A DNA stretch of 64,000 nucleotides from Isoalcanivorax pacificus W11-5 (lineage in GTDB: Bacteria; Pseudomonadota; Gammaproteobacteria; Pseudomonadales; Alcanivoracaceae). Where the stretch lies: positions 1 through 64,000 of the forward strand of contig NZ_CP004387.1 in assembly GCF_000299335.2 (NCBI RefSeq), given 5' to 3'. The notes under the pieces were generated by a model. The model saw only the letters and a list, made by a program, of their open reading frames with translations. It made no database searches and was not told the origin of the DNA. Positions 19,680 through 29,118 of this stretch are shown in pieces. Both the position numbers and the translations under genes were made by a program. How positions within the stretch are numbered: position 1 is the stretch's first letter; every line of letters begins with the position of its first letter.

Positions 19680-20564
19680 ATGTGGGAACTGTTGCTGTGG
19701 CTGGCGGGCTTGCTGTTACTTGGTACGGGGCTGCAAACCTTCGCCTTCTATGCCATCTGGTTCTACGAACAACGCGTTTCACCCGAGCTGGCGGCGGTGC
19801 CGGGCGGCACCCCGGTCAGGCTGTGGCCGGGCCTGCTGGGTGCAGTGCGCGAATGGCTTTCCATCACGGCGCTGGTGGTGAGCTACCCGCTGCGGCTGCT
19901 GCATGACGCCTCGCCGGTCAAAAACCGCAGGCCGGGTGAAGAACCGATCATCCTCGTGCACGGTTACGGCGGCGACAGTGCCAATTTTCTGCTGATGCAG
20001 TGGCGGCTCAAGCGACGGGGCTGGCGCAATGTCTACGCGGTGAGTTACACGCCACCGATTATCGACGCGCGCAAGCTGGCGCAGCAGGTGGCCGACCACG
20101 TGGAGGCAGTGCTGCGTGTCACCCAGGCGGAGAAGGCGCACCTGGTCTGTCACAGCATGGGCGGCCCACTGACGCGCTACGCCCTGCATCATCTTGGCCT
20201 GGCCGGCCGGGTCGGCAAGGTCGTCACGCTGGGTTCGCCCCATGCAGGTTCTCGCGTGGCAAACCTGTTCCCGGCTATCGGTGCCGCGTTCCAGATGCGT
20301 TACCAGAGCGCTTTCATTCGTGAACTGAACGCGCTGGGCGAGCCGCCGGGTGACACACGTTTCTATTCAATCTATTCCAGTTTCGACAACTTCATCCTGC
20401 CGGCCAGCAGCGCCGTGCTGCCCGGCGCCGGCAACATCCACGTACCGCTGCATGGTCACTGCGCACTGCTCTACAGCCGCCGCGTGCTCGACGAAGTGGA
20501 AGCCTGCCTGCGCGGCACCAGCGAGCAGAGTGAACCCGCAGAAGAATCGGCGCAGGAGCACTGA
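19680..20564 (+). CDS. Membrane-anchored alpha/beta-hydrolase, lipase-like
   Basis: A 294-residue predicted triacylglycerol lipase or esterase. An N-terminal hydrophobic helix (about 4-27) probably anchors it in the membrane. The oxyanion-hole motif LVHGYGG lies at 92-98 and the nucleophile elbow CHSMGG has Ser159. A likely catalytic His lies in PLHGHCALL near residue 257. Cysteine in place of the usual first Gly of GxSxG is an uncommon elbow. No lipase foldase gene is adjacent. Substrate chain length cannot be read from the sequence. Confidence 0.82.
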   Translation: MWELLLWLAGLLLLGTGLQTFAFYAIWFYEQRVSPELAAVPGGTPVRLWPGLLGAVREWLSITALVVSYPLRLLHDASPVKNRRPGEEPIILVHGYGGDSANFLLMQWRLKRRGWRNVYAVSYTPPIIDARKLAQQVADHVEAVLRVTQAEKAHLVCHSMGGPLTRYALHHLGLAGRVGKVVTLGSPHAGSRVANLFPAIGAAFQMRYQSAFIRELNALGEPPGDTRFYSIYSSFDNFILPASSAVLPGAGNIHVPLHGHCALLYSRRVLDEVEACLRGTSEQSEPAEESAQEH

Positions 20565-20726
20565 ATGGCCGCTTGTTGACACAGGGCAAGACGTTGGTCG
20601 CAAACAGGCTTGAGTCATCTGCCCAACGGCGCCATGATGAAAGCAGTGAGGGCGGTATCGTCCGGGAGGCAAGCCGTAACAGTCCGGTGATGCTGCCTGT
20701 ATTTCATGGCAGGCAAGGAGACGGTT

Positions 20727-21233
20727 ATGGTGGAATCCGGTGCAATGCGATCCAGCGATTCTTCACAGAGTTCCCAATACAGCGCCACGGTCACCTGGCA
20801 CGTGGCCCCCGGCGCGGCATTCTCTCCCGACAGCTACAATCGCGATCACGAGTGGACCTTCCCCGGTGGTGAAGTGGTGCCGGCATCTGCGTCCCCGCAC
20901 TATCAGGGCACGGCCTCGCGCGTGAATCCGGAAGAGGCCCTGATCTCGGCGTTGGCGAGCTGTCACATGCTCACGTTCCTGGCCCTGGCCGCAAAGAAAA
21001 AACTGCGTGTCCTGAGTTATCTGGATCGCGCTTCCGGCGTGCTGGACCGTAACGCGCAGGGCCGCATGGCCATTACCGAAGTCACGCTGCGCCCGCGTGT
21101 GGTGTTCGCCGATGACACGACCCCGGATGAGGCCACCCTGCGCGGTCTGCATGATGACGCCCACCAGCACTGCTTTATCGCCAACACCCTGAACGCACGC
21201 ATGCTGCTGGAGCCGGAGATCCCGACCTTCTGA
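20727..21233 (+). CDS. OsmC family peroxide-reducing protein
   Basis: A 168-residue OsmC/Ohr-fold protein that reduces organic hydroperoxides with a pair of cysteines. The start at 20727 is chosen for AAGGAGA six bases upstream, rather than the in-frame ATG at 20706. Both family cysteines are present: one in LASCHMLTFLA on the central helix and one in HQHCFIANTL. PEEALISALASCHML is the usual active-site helix. It resembles the YhfA/OsmC-like branch more than Ohr. Lipid hydroperoxide defence fits an alkane degrader. Confidence 0.88.
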   Translation: MVESGAMRSSDSSQSSQYSATVTWHVAPGAAFSPDSYNRDHEWTFPGGEVVPASASPHYQGTASRVNPEEALISALASCHMLTFLALAAKKKLRVLSYLDRASGVLDRNAQGRMAITEVTLRPRVVFADDTTPDEATLRGLHDDAHQHCFIANTLNARMLLEPEIPTF

Positions 21234-21443
21234 TCCCCTTCGCCGCCAGGCCCGCAGACCGGTGACCCCGGCTGCGACAGGCCTGCGCCGGGCCCGGCGC
21301 CCGGCAACAGTGACTGGCCGGTTTCGCCCGGCGCGCCGGTTTTCCTTACAATCCCGACTCTGAATGGACATGGCGGCCGCGTGGTGCGCGCCATGGTGTG
21401 TCCTTTTTGTGTCCCGGCACCCCACAACAACAGGAATGCCCGC

Positions 21444-22586
21444 ATGCTGGATCAAAGCGAAATCGAACTGTTCCGGACCAACGTCCGCAAATACCTGGAA
21501 AAGGAAATCGGCCCGCATTACGCGAAGTGGGAGAAAGAAGAAATCCTGCCGCGAGAGGTCTGGACCGGCCTGGGCGAGAATGGCTTCCTGTGTGTCGACG
21601 TACCGGAAGAATACGGTGGCTTCGGCGCGCCGTTCCGTCTGTCCGCGATCGTGGTGGAAGAAGCCTCCCGCCTCGGCTTTGGCGGCCTGGCGTCAAACAT
21701 CTCCGTGCACTCGGATATTGTGGCGCCGTACATCCTGCACCTGGGGACGGAAGAACAGAAACAGACCTGGCTGCCGAAAATGGTGACCGGCGAAGCCATC
21801 GGTGCCATCGGCATGACCGAACCGGGCGCCGGCTCGGATCTGCAGGGCATGAAAACCCGTGCCGAAAAAGACGGCGACAGCTATGTGATCAACGGCCAGA
21901 AAACCTTTATCACCAACGGCCAGCATTGCGACGTGATCGTGCTCGCCACCAAGACCGATCCGAACGCCGGCAGCAAAGGCATGACGCTGTTTACCGTCGA
22001 TACTTCCCTGCCCGGCTTTTCCCGTGGCCGCAACCTGGAAAAAATGGGGCATCATTGTGCCGACACCTCCGAGCTGTTCTTCGAGAACGTGCGCGTGGGC
22101 GCCGACCAGATTCTCGGCGGCGAAGGCCGTGGCTTTGCCAACCTGATGAACGAGCTGCCACGGGAACGTCTGATCCTTGCCATCGGCGCCGTGGGTGCCT
22201 GCGAAGGCATGCTCGAGCGCACCACGACCTATGTGCAGGAGCGCAAGGCCTTTGGACAGTCCATCGCCCAGTTCCAGAATTCCCGCTTCAAGCTGGCCAA
22301 CCTGAAAGCCCAGGTCGAAGTGAACAAGGCGTTTGTGGCGCAATGTACAGACCAGTACGACGATGGCGCGCTGAGCACCACCAACGCCTCCATCGCCAAG
22401 TACACCACCACCGAACTGCAGGGCGTGGTGGCGGACCAGTGCCTGCAATTGTTCGGCGGTTACGGCTACATGCAGGAATACCCGATTTCCCGTGATTACG
22501 TGGATGCGCGTATCCAGCGTATTTACGGCGGCACCAGCGAAATCATGCTGGAGATCATCGCGCGCGATCTGCTCGGCCGCGGCTGA
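21444..22586 (+). CDS. Acyl-CoA dehydrogenase
   Basis: An FAD flavoprotein of 380 residues that introduces the alpha-beta double bond into acyl-CoA, the first step of beta-oxidation. The start at 21444 follows AGGAATG at suitable spacing. Visible features are the substrate/FAD segment GMTEPGAGSDLQGM near 123-136, ITNGQHCD, the helical FAD-binding half with QLFGGYGYMQEYP, and the catalytic Glu in IYGGTSEIM near residue 366. The chain-length class (short, medium or isovaleryl) is not decidable from these motifs. No ETF genes are adjacent. Confidence 0.92.
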   Translation: MLDQSEIELFRTNVRKYLEKEIGPHYAKWEKEEILPREVWTGLGENGFLCVDVPEEYGGFGAPFRLSAIVVEEASRLGFGGLASNISVHSDIVAPYILHLGTEEQKQTWLPKMVTGEAIGAIGMTEPGAGSDLQGMKTRAEKDGDSYVINGQKTFITNGQHCDVIVLATKTDPNAGSKGMTLFTVDTSLPGFSRGRNLEKMGHHCADTSELFFENVRVGADQILGGEGRGFANLMNELPRERLILAIGAVGACEGMLERTTTYVQERKAFGQSIAQFQNSRFKLANLKAQVEVNKAFVAQCTDQYDDGALSTTNASIAKYTTTELQGVVADQCLQLFGGYGYMQEYPISRDYVDARIQRIYGGTSEIMLEIIARDLLGRG

Positions 22587-22688
22587 CCTGTCCTCCTGCG
22601 TGCGGCCGTGGTATCGGCCGCACGCCTATTCTGCCTGTCATCTTCACCCGCTACACTGCCGACACCCTTTGTTGCGCGCGGAGTGTCC

Positions 22689-23993
22689 ATGCCATCTTCC
22701 CCTGCGATTCCGTTTCGTGATGCGCTGGTGGTGTGGTTACGCGTGGCGCTGCTGAGCTTTGGCGGGCCGGCCGGACAGATTGCGGTGATGCACCGGATCC
22801 TGGTGGACGAAAAACGCTGGGTGGATGAACCCCGTTTCCTGCACGCGCTGAATTTCTGCATGCTGCTGCCCGGGCCGGAAGCCCAGCAACTGGCCACGTA
22901 TCTGGGCTGGACATTGCATGGTGTGCGCGGCGGGCTGGTGGCGGGGGTGCTGTTTGTGCTGCCCGGGTTTGTGTCGATTCTGGCGTTGTCGCTGCTGTAT
23001 GCAGGCATGCGGGATGTGCCGGCGGTCACGGCGCTGCTGTTCGGGCTGAAAGCCGCCGTGCTGGCGCTGGTCTTCATGGCCGTGTGGCGTCTGGCGGGCA
23101 AGGCGCTGGTGACATCCTGGCTGCGGGGGCTGGCGGTGGCAGCGTTTGTTGCCATTGCGGTGTTTGACCTGCCGTTCCCGCTCATCGTGCTGGGTGCGGG
23201 TGCGCTCGGCTATTGGGTGGCGCGTCATCGGCGAGCCTGGCTGGGCGATGGCTTGCAGCCGGCGGTGGACATGCCGCACGGCAGGGTCAGTCATCGCCAC
23301 CTCTGGCGGGTGGTGCCGCTCGGCCTGGTGTTGTGGGCGGCGCCGGTGCTCGCGTGTGCGTTATGGCTGGGTGCGGATCACGTGCTGGTCACGGTGGGAG
23401 AATTCTTCAGCAAAGTCGCAGTGGTGACCTTCGGCGGGGCCTACGCGGTGCTGGCCTACATCGCACAGCAGGCGGTGGAGCAGTACGCCTGGCTGCAACC
23501 GGGTGAAATGCTCGATGGCCTGGGCATGGCGGAAAGCACCCCGGGGCCGCTGATCCAGGTGGTGCAGTTTGTCGGGTTCCTGGCCGTGTTCCGTGATGCC
23601 GCGCCGCTCTCCCCCTGGCTGGGCGGGCTGCTGGGGGCGGTGCTCACCACCTGGGTGATTTTCGTGCCCTGCTTCCTCTTTATTTTTGCTGGCGCGCCCT
23701 ATGTTGAACGGCTGCGCGCCAATCAGGCCTTGTCCGGCGCGCTGCGGGCGATCACCGCCGCCGTGCTGGGTGTGATGGCCAGCCTGGCGTTGTGGTTTGC
23801 GGCGCATGTGCTGTTCAGCGAAACCCGGCATATCGCCGGCATGACCTTGCCGGTGCTGCACAGTCTGCAATGGCTGCCACTGGGCTGGTGTGCGCTGGCA
23901 TTGTGGCTGCTGGCGTGGCGTGGCTGGGGGCTGTTGCCCGTCCTGGCGCTGACCACGCTCGGCGGCGCCGGATCATGGTGGCTGCTTTACTGA
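22689..23993 (+). CDS. chrA: Chromate transporter (ChrA family, two-domain)
   Basis: A 434-residue inner-membrane CHR-family transporter with two homologous halves. The N-terminal half carries LLSFGGPAGQIAVMHR and the family's PGPEAQQLATYLGW. The C-terminal half carries VVTFGGAYAVLAYIAQQAV and STPGPLIQVVQFVGF. Long-chain ChrA proteins export chromate; some members may move other oxyanions. The ATG at 22689 has GGAG five bases upstream. Its 3' end overlaps the convergent gntR gene by seven bases. Confidence 0.9.
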   Translation: MPSSPAIPFRDALVVWLRVALLSFGGPAGQIAVMHRILVDEKRWVDEPRFLHALNFCMLLPGPEAQQLATYLGWTLHGVRGGLVAGVLFVLPGFVSILALSLLYAGMRDVPAVTALLFGLKAAVLALVFMAVWRLAGKALVTSWLRGLAVAAFVAIAVFDLPFPLIVLGAGALGYWVARHRRAWLGDGLQPAVDMPHGRVSHRHLWRVVPLGLVLWAAPVLACALWLGADHVLVTVGEFFSKVAVVTFGGAYAVLAYIAQQAVEQYAWLQPGEMLDGLGMAESTPGPLIQVVQFVGFLAVFRDAAPLSPWLGGLLGAVLTTWVIFVPCFLFIFAGAPYVERLRANQALSGALRAITAAVLGVMASLALWFAAHVLFSETRHIAGMTLPVLHSLQWLPLGWCALALWLLAWRGWGLLPVLALTTLGGAGSWWLLY

Positions 23994-24667
23994 ACGGCCG
24001 CGACCGGCGTGGCGTTCCGCTTGTGCAGCGCGCGCAGCACGATGCGGCACTGGTTTTCCCCGTACTCGAGAATATCCGCCGAGGCCGCCTCGGCCTGCCG
24101 TGCCACCACGTTGACCAGCAGCCGCTGGAAAATCTGCAATGACATATCGAACTCTGAGGTTTCCTCGATCAGCGCGATGTACGAATAGCGTTGCAGCAGG
24201 GGAATCAGATCGCTGATCGCGCGCGCCATGTACGCATTGCGGGCAAACACCAGCATATGTGGCAGAAACCGGAACACCATCTGGTGGGCGCCTGCTATGT
24301 CGCCGGCCTGATGCAGCTGTTCCAGTTGCGGCAGCATCCGCGCCAGCTCGTCCAGCTCTCCCGGTTGCCAGACCTTCGCCGCCCGCCCGGCCAGTTCGGA
24401 GAGCATCAGGAACAGGAAGTCATACAGCTCCTGCACCTGAGCTTCTGTCACCTCGCGCACGCGCGCGCCCCGGCGTGGCTGGATCTCGATCAGATGCCGT
24501 GCCTCCAGCAGCCTGAAGGCCTCCCGAAGTGAGTTGGTGCTTACATCAAGCTGTTTGGCCAGCTCATTCTCATGCAGACGGGCGCCCGGCGGCAGCGTGC
24601 CGTGAATGATCTGCTCTGCCAGGTGATCGGCAATCTGGTCGCTGAGGGCGACGGCTTTCAGGGGCAT
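23987..24667 (-). CDS. GntR-family regulator (FadR/FCD subfamily), likely alkB regulator
   Basis: The 226-residue product has an N-terminal winged HTH (about 8-70, LAEQIIHGTLPPGARLHENELAKQL) and an all-helical C-terminal FCD ligand-binding domain (about 85-210). It is transcribed divergently from alkB across 162 bases. The same arrangement (gntR next to alkB2) is known in Alcanivorax borkumensis, so control of the adjacent alkB and of itself is the likely role. FCD domains bind carboxylic or fatty-acid-like ligands with a metal ion; an alkane oxidation product as effector is inference. Confidence 0.85.
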   Translation of the reverse strand: MPLKAVALSDQIADHLAEQIIHGTLPPGARLHENELAKQLDVSTNSLREAFRLLEARHLIEIQPRRGARVREVTEAQVQELYDFLFLMLSELAGRAAKVWQPGELDELARMLPQLEQLHQAGDIAGAHQMVFRFLPHMLVFARNAYMARAISDLIPLLQRYSYIALIEETSEFDMSLQIFQRLLVNVVARQAEAASADILEYGENQCRIVLRALHKRNATPVAAVQ

Positions 24668-24695
24668 GGATCAGGACTCCGTGTCAGAGCGGCCA

Positions 24696-24763
24696 GTATA
24701 CACAACAGACCGTGACAGACAGAATACATGAATTGTTTGACACTTCAATTACTCAGGTATAGC
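24696..24763 (+). promoter_or_regulatory. gntR-alkB divergent control region
   Basis: The 162-base gap 24668-24829 contains TTGACA at 24737-24742 with TATAGC at 24758-24763 (15-base spacer), a plausible alkB promoter. It also has a symmetric GTATAC at 24696-24701 flanked by CCA and ACA, which partly resembles the TTGTATACAA-type sites of FCD-type GntR proteins. A second TTGACA occurs at 24772. The assignments rest on consensus matching only. Confidence 0.4.
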
Positions 24764-24829
24764 CTCCCACCTTGACAGTACCCAATGACAAGGACAAATC
24801 CGGCCCGCGAGGCCGATGGGAGAGACACC

Positions 24830-25978
24830 ATGTTTGAACGTAGTGATGCCCAGCGGATGATGACCATCAAGAAATGGGGCTACCCGCTGTTCTGGGCCAC
24901 CATGCTGCCCCTGTTGCCCCTCACCGCCCTGATCGGCCGCGAGGCCGGCACCCAGGATTACTGGGCCTGGGGCCTCTACTTCGTTGTCTTCGGCATCATC
25001 CCTGTCCTCGACTACATCATCGGCAAGGACCCCTCCAATCCGGACGAGATCACCGAAGTGCCCTCGCTGAACGAAGAGCGCATCTATCGCGTCTTTACCC
25101 TGCTGATGGTGCCGATCTGGTTTGGCGCCCTGTTCTGGGCTGGCTGGGTATTCGTGAACAACGACTATTCCTGGTTCGGCATGCTGGGCTGGATCGTGTC
25201 CATCGGCACCGTGGGTGGCATCATCGCCATCAACCTGGCGCACGAGCTGATCCACAAGGATTCCCGCCTGGAAACCTGGGCCGGCGGCCTGCTGCTCTCC
25301 TCGGTGACCTACGCCGGTTTCAAGGTCGAGCACGTGCGCGGCCATCATGTGCATGTGTCCACTCCGGACGATGCCTCGTCCTCGCGCTACAACCAGAGCC
25401 TGTACCATTTCCTGCCGCGCGCCTTCGTGCGCAACTTCATCAACGCCTGGCGGCTGGAAAAGCAGTACCTCGAGCGCAAAGGGAAAAAGAACATCAGCGT
25501 CCATAACGAACTGATCTGGTGGTACGGCATTTCCGCCGCGCTGGCCGTTGTCTTTGGCCTGCTGTTCGGCTGGATGGGCGTGGTGTTCTTCCTCGGCCAG
25601 AGCTTCTTCGCCGCCTTTGCACTGGAAGTGATCAACTACATCGAGCACTACGGCCTGCACCGTCGCGAGCTGGATAACGGCAAGTACGAGCGCGTTACGC
25701 CGGCCCACAGCTGGAACTCCAACTACCTGCTCACCAACATCGCGCTGTTCCAGCTGCAACGTCACAGCGACCACCACGCCTACGCGAAGCGTCGTTACCA
25801 GGTGCTGCGTCACTACGAGGAAAGCCCGCAACTGCCGGGCGGCTACGCGGCCATGTACGTGCTGGCGCTGGTGCCGCCGCTGTGGAAGAAAGTGATGAAC
25901 CCGCGGGTGGAAGCGTACTACCAGGGTGAGATGGATCAGTTGTTCCGTACCGGCAAGCGGGTTAACAACATTGCCTGA
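24830..25978 (+). CDS. alkB: Alkane 1-monooxygenase (AlkB), copy 1
   Basis: An integral-membrane diiron hydroxylase that converts n-alkanes to 1-alkanols with electrons from rubredoxin. The 382-residue product has about six membrane helices and all AlkB histidine motifs: HELIHK 138-143, EHVRGHH 167-173, NYIEHYG 269-275 and LQRHSDHH 309-316. The ATG at 24830 follows GGGAGAGA. It aligns without gaps to the second copy at 48439 over nearly the whole length. Rubredoxin and rubredoxin reductase genes are not adjacent and must lie elsewhere. A strong terminator follows. Confidence 0.96.
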   Translation: MFERSDAQRMMTIKKWGYPLFWATMLPLLPLTALIGREAGTQDYWAWGLYFVVFGIIPVLDYIIGKDPSNPDEITEVPSLNEERIYRVFTLLMVPIWFGALFWAGWVFVNNDYSWFGMLGWIVSIGTVGGIIAINLAHELIHKDSRLETWAGGLLLSSVTYAGFKVEHVRGHHVHVSTPDDASSSRYNQSLYHFLPRAFVRNFINAWRLEKQYLERKGKKNISVHNELIWWYGISAALAVVFGLLFGWMGVVFFLGQSFFAAFALEVINYIEHYGLHRRELDNGKYERVTPAHSWNSNYLLTNIALFQLQRHSDHHAYAKRRYQVLRHYEESPQLPGGYAAMYVLALVPPLWKKVMNPRVEAYYQGEMDQLFRTGKRVNNIA

Positions 25979-26025
25979 TACCGAGTGACCTTTCGCGCTG
26001 CCGGGATGGCGGCGCGTGTCCCTTG

Positions 26026-26064
26026 ACGGCCTTCAGACACTCCGCGTTTGAAGGCCGTTTTTTT
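26026..26064 (+). terminator. Intrinsic terminator of alkB copy 1
   Basis: ACGGCCTTCA (26026-26035) pairs perfectly with TGAAGGCCGT (26049-26058), a ten-base stem with a 13-base loop, and a run of seven T follows. This is the clearest intrinsic terminator in the window and lies 48 bases after the alkB stop codon. Confidence 0.9.
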
Positions 26065-26075
26065 GTGCGGGGACC

Positions 26076-26244
26076 GTAGGGTGGGTAGAGCCAAAGGCGA
26101 AACCCACCGGGACCATGCCTGTTACTCACTCCCGCAAAATCATCGAAATCACCCGGCTTGGGTAGTGGGTAGTTTCGCTGGTTTTGTGCGAGCAGTGTGC
26201 GACATGGACATGGTGGGTTTCGCCTTTGGCTCTACCCACCCTAC
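26076..26244. mobile_element. MITE-like element with 33-bp perfect inverted ends
   Basis: A 33-bp arm at 26076-26108 (starting GTAGGGTGGGTAGAGCC) is repeated as an exact reverse complement at 26212-26244, enclosing 103 non-coding bases. The right arm covers the trkH stop codon, and the left arm begins 12 bases after the alkB terminator. It has no open frame of its own. The size and perfect ends suggest a non-autonomous mobile or REP-type element; recurring genomic words of the GTAGGGTGGGT type are common in gammaproteobacteria. Confidence 0.7.
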
Positions 26245-27695
26245 TGCCGCCAGAACAACGGCATAAACAACACCAGCATTGTAAACACCTCAAGCCGCCC
26301 CAGCAGCATCGCGAAGCACATCATCCATTTGGCAAAATCGGTGATGTCACCAAAGCCGCTGGCGACGCCGGCAATCCCCTGCCCCACGTTGTTCAGTGAC
26401 GCGGCCGACGTGGCCAGTGCCGTACCGGGGTCCAGGCCCGTCATGATAAAGATCATGGTGAAGATCACCGCCAGCATGATGTAGACGCCGACAAATCCCC
26501 ACACCGCCTGCAGCACGCGATCATCGGTAGAGCGGTTGCCGAAGCCGACGGCGAACACGCCGGAGGGATAAATCAGCCGGCGCAGTTCGCGCAGGCTGTG
26601 GTGGAAGACCAGTGCCGAGCGGATCACTTTCATGCCGCCGCCGGTGGAGCCGGCGCAGCCGCCGATAAAGCTGGTCAGCACCAGGAAATAAAGGACATAG
26701 GTAGGCCAGGCCGCCATGTTCGTGCTGGTCAGGCCGGTGCCGGTGCTGAACGACATCACCTGGAAGATGGCGTGGCGCAAGGTGGTGCCGGCATTGTGGT
26801 GGTAGTGATCGTAGACCCACAGGCCGACAGCGACCATGGTGATATAGATGGTCAGCAGGCCGATAAAGAAACGGAACTCGGGGTCGAGCACGTAGGCCCT
26901 CAACGACCGGCTGCGGAAAGCGGCGAAGTGCAGTGTGAAACTCATGGCACCGATGAGGATGAACAGCGACGCGATCATGTCGATGGTCGGGCTGTCGAAG
27001 TGCGCCATGCTGGCATCGTGGGTGGAGAACCCGCCGGTGGAAATGGTGCTGAAGCTGTGTGCCACGGCATCAAACCAGTCCATCCCGGCAGCGCGGTACA
27101 GCACGGCGCACAGGATGGTAAAGGCCACGTACAGAAACCACAGCGCCTTTGCGGTTTCGGCAATGCGGGGTGTCAGCTTGGCCTCTTTCATCGGGCCGGG
27201 GGTTTCGGCCTTGTAGAGCTGCATGCCGCCGACGCCGAGCATCGGCAGGATGGCGATGGCCAGTACAATGATGCCCATGCCGCCGAGCCATTGCAGTTGC
27301 TGGCGATAGAACAGCAGTGATTTCGGCAGGGCATCCAGGCCACTCAGTACCGTGGCGCCGGTGGTGGTGAGCCCGGAAACGGATTCGAACACGGCGTCGG
27401 TGATGCTGATGTCGAGTGCCGGATTGAACAGGAAGGGAATGCCGCCGATGACGCCGAGCACGGTCCAGAACAGCGTCACGACCAGAAAGCCGTCGCGGGT
27501 CTGCAGTTCGGCGCGGTGCCGCCATACGGGCAGCCACATGCCCAGGCCGAGCAGGAAGATCACCGCGAACGCCGCCAGGAATGCCATCTCGCTGCCGTCG
27601 TTGTACCAGTAGGCGATGGCCACCGGCGGCGCCATGGTGAAACTGAACACCATGAGCAGAATGCCGAGAATCTTGGTGATCAGTGCAAAGTGCAT
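26241..27695 (-). CDS. trkH: Trk system potassium uptake protein TrkH
   Basis: TrkH is the K+-conducting membrane subunit of the Trk system. The 484-residue product has about ten membrane segments arranged as four pore repeats, with selectivity-filter-like segments such as [40 protein letters not shown] and [17 protein letters not shown]. It is 22 bases downstream of trkA. Its last codons run into the right arm of the inverted-repeat element, and the TAG stop is the first three bases of that arm's end, so the element may have set the present C-terminus. Confidence 0.94.
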   Translation of the reverse strand: MHFALITKILGILLMVFSFTMAPPVAIAYWYNDGSEMAFLAAFAVIFLLGLGMWLPVWRHRAELQTRDGFLVVTLFWTVLGVIGGIPFLFNPALDISITDAVFESVSGLTTTGATVLSGLDALPKSLLFYRQQLQWLGGMGIIVLAIAILPMLGVGGMQLYKAETPGPMKEAKLTPRIAETAKALWFLYVAFTILCAVLYRAAGMDWFDAVAHSFSTISTGGFSTHDASMAHFDSPTIDMIASLFILIGAMSFTLHFAAFRSRSLRAYVLDPEFRFFIGLLTIYITMVAVGLWVYDHYHHNAGTTLRHAIFQVMSFSTGTGLTSTNMAAWPTYVLYFLVLTSFIGGCAGSTGGGMKVIRSALVFHHSLRELRRLIYPSGVFAVGFGNRSTDDRVLQAVWGFVGVYIMLAVIFTMIFIMTGLDPGTALATSAASLNNVGQGIAGVASGFGDITDFAKWMMCFAMLLGRLEVFTMLVLFMPLFWRQ

Positions 27696-27717
27696 GGCCG
27701 CGGGCTCTGGGCGTTCA

Positions 27718-29091
27718 TCAGAAGAAGGTGAAACCGACCTGGAACAGTTTTTCCACGTCAGCGATGCGGCGGCGGTCCATCAGGAACATGATCACATGGT
27801 CATCCGGTTCGATGACCACATCGCCGTGGGCGATCAGCACTTTCTCGCCGCGCACGATGGCGCCGATGGTGGTGCCTTCGGGCAGGTCGATATCCTCGAT
27901 CATGCGGCCCACGACTTTCGAACTGCGTGAATCGCCGTGCGCGATTGCCTCGATTGCTTCGGCCGCGCCCCGGCGCAGGGAATGCACACTGACCACGTCG
28001 CCACGTCGCACGTGGGTGAGCAGGTTGCCGATGGTGGCCTGCTGCGGCGAGATGGCGATGTCGATGTCATGGCCCTGCACCAGGTCCACATAGGCGGGAT
28101 TGTTGATCAGCGTCATCACTTTGCGCGCACCGAGCCGCTTGGCGAGCATCGACGACATGATGTTGGCTTCATCGTCGTTGGTCAGCGCGCAGAAAACGTC
28201 GGCGTTTTCGATATTGGCCTTGAGCAACTGGTCGCGGTCTGTGGCCAGCCCCTGCATCACCACCGTGCGGTGCAGGTTCTCCGCAAGCCAGGCGCAGCGT
28301 TGCGGAAACCTTTCGATCAGCTTGACGTTGTAACGGTGCTCCATGCCCTTGGCGAGCCGGAAACCGATATTGCCGCCACCGGCGATGACAATGCGCTTGT
28401 AGTTGTGTTCCAGCCGGCGCAGCTCGCTCATCACCGCGCGAATGTCGTTGCGTGCCGCGACAAAGAACACTTCGTCGTCGGCTTCAATAATGGTGGTGCC
28501 TTCCGGCTGGATGGCGCGGTTGCGGCGGAAGATCGCCGCCACGCGGGTGTCCACGTTGGGCATGTGCTGGCGCAGTTCACGCAGTTCGTTGCCCACCAGC
28601 GGGCCGCCGTAATAGGCGCGCACCGCCACCAGCTGCACGCGGCCACCGGCGAAGTTCACCACCTGCAGTGCCCCGGGCAGGTCGATCAGCCGGCGGATGT
28701 AATCGGTCACCACCTGCTCGGGGCTGATGATCACATCAATCGGAATGGCGTCGTTGTTGAACAGCTTTTCCTTGTGCAGGTAGCTGGCGGCGCGGATGCG
28801 GGCGATCTTGGTCGGCGTGCGGAACAGCGTATAGGCCACCTGGCAGGCGACCATGTTGACCTCGTCACTGCTGGTGACGGCGATCAGCATGTCGGCATCC
28901 TGGGCGCCGGCCTGACGCAAGATCGACGGGTAGGAGCCGCGGCCTTCCACGGTGCGGATGTCGATGCGGTCGCTCAGTTCGCGCAACCGCTCGGCGTCGG
29001 TATCAATGACGGTGATGTCGTTGCGTTCACCGGCGAGGTTTTCCGCCAGGGTGCCACCCACCTGACCGGCGCCGAGAATGATGATTTTCAT
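27718..29091 (-). CDS. trkA: Trk system potassium uptake regulatory protein TrkA
   Basis: TrkA is the cytoplasmic ring that gates TrkH in response to nucleotides. The 457-residue product has two RCK_N Rossmann domains ([15 protein letters not shown] at 4-18 and [15 protein letters not shown] near 235), each followed by an RCK_C domain, which is the duplicated layout of long TrkA. It lies in the def-fmt-rsmB-trkA order known from Escherichia coli, here extended by trkH. Confidence 0.96.
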   Translation of the reverse strand: MKIIILGAGQVGGTLAENLAGERNDITVIDTDAERLRELSDRIDIRTVEGRGSYPSILRQAGAQDADMLIAVTSSDEVNMVACQVAYTLFRTPTKIARIRAASYLHKEKLFNNDAIPIDVIISPEQVVTDYIRRLIDLPGALQVVNFAGGRVQLVAVRAYYGGPLVGNELRELRQHMPNVDTRVAAIFRRNRAIQPEGTTIIEADDEVFFVAARNDIRAVMSELRRLEHNYKRIVIAGGGNIGFRLAKGMEHRYNVKLIERFPQRCAWLAENLHRTVVMQGLATDRDQLLKANIENADVFCALTNDDEANIMSSMLAKRLGARKVMTLINNPAYVDLVQGHDIDIAISPQQATIGNLLTHVRRGDVVSVHSLRRGAAEAIEAIAHGDSRSSKVVGRMIEDIDLPEGTTIGAIVRGEKVLIAHGDVVIEPDDHVIMFLMDRRRIADVEKLFQVGFTFF

Positions 29092-29118
29092 AGGTCGCCG
29101 TGTGCTCCGTGGAGCGGG

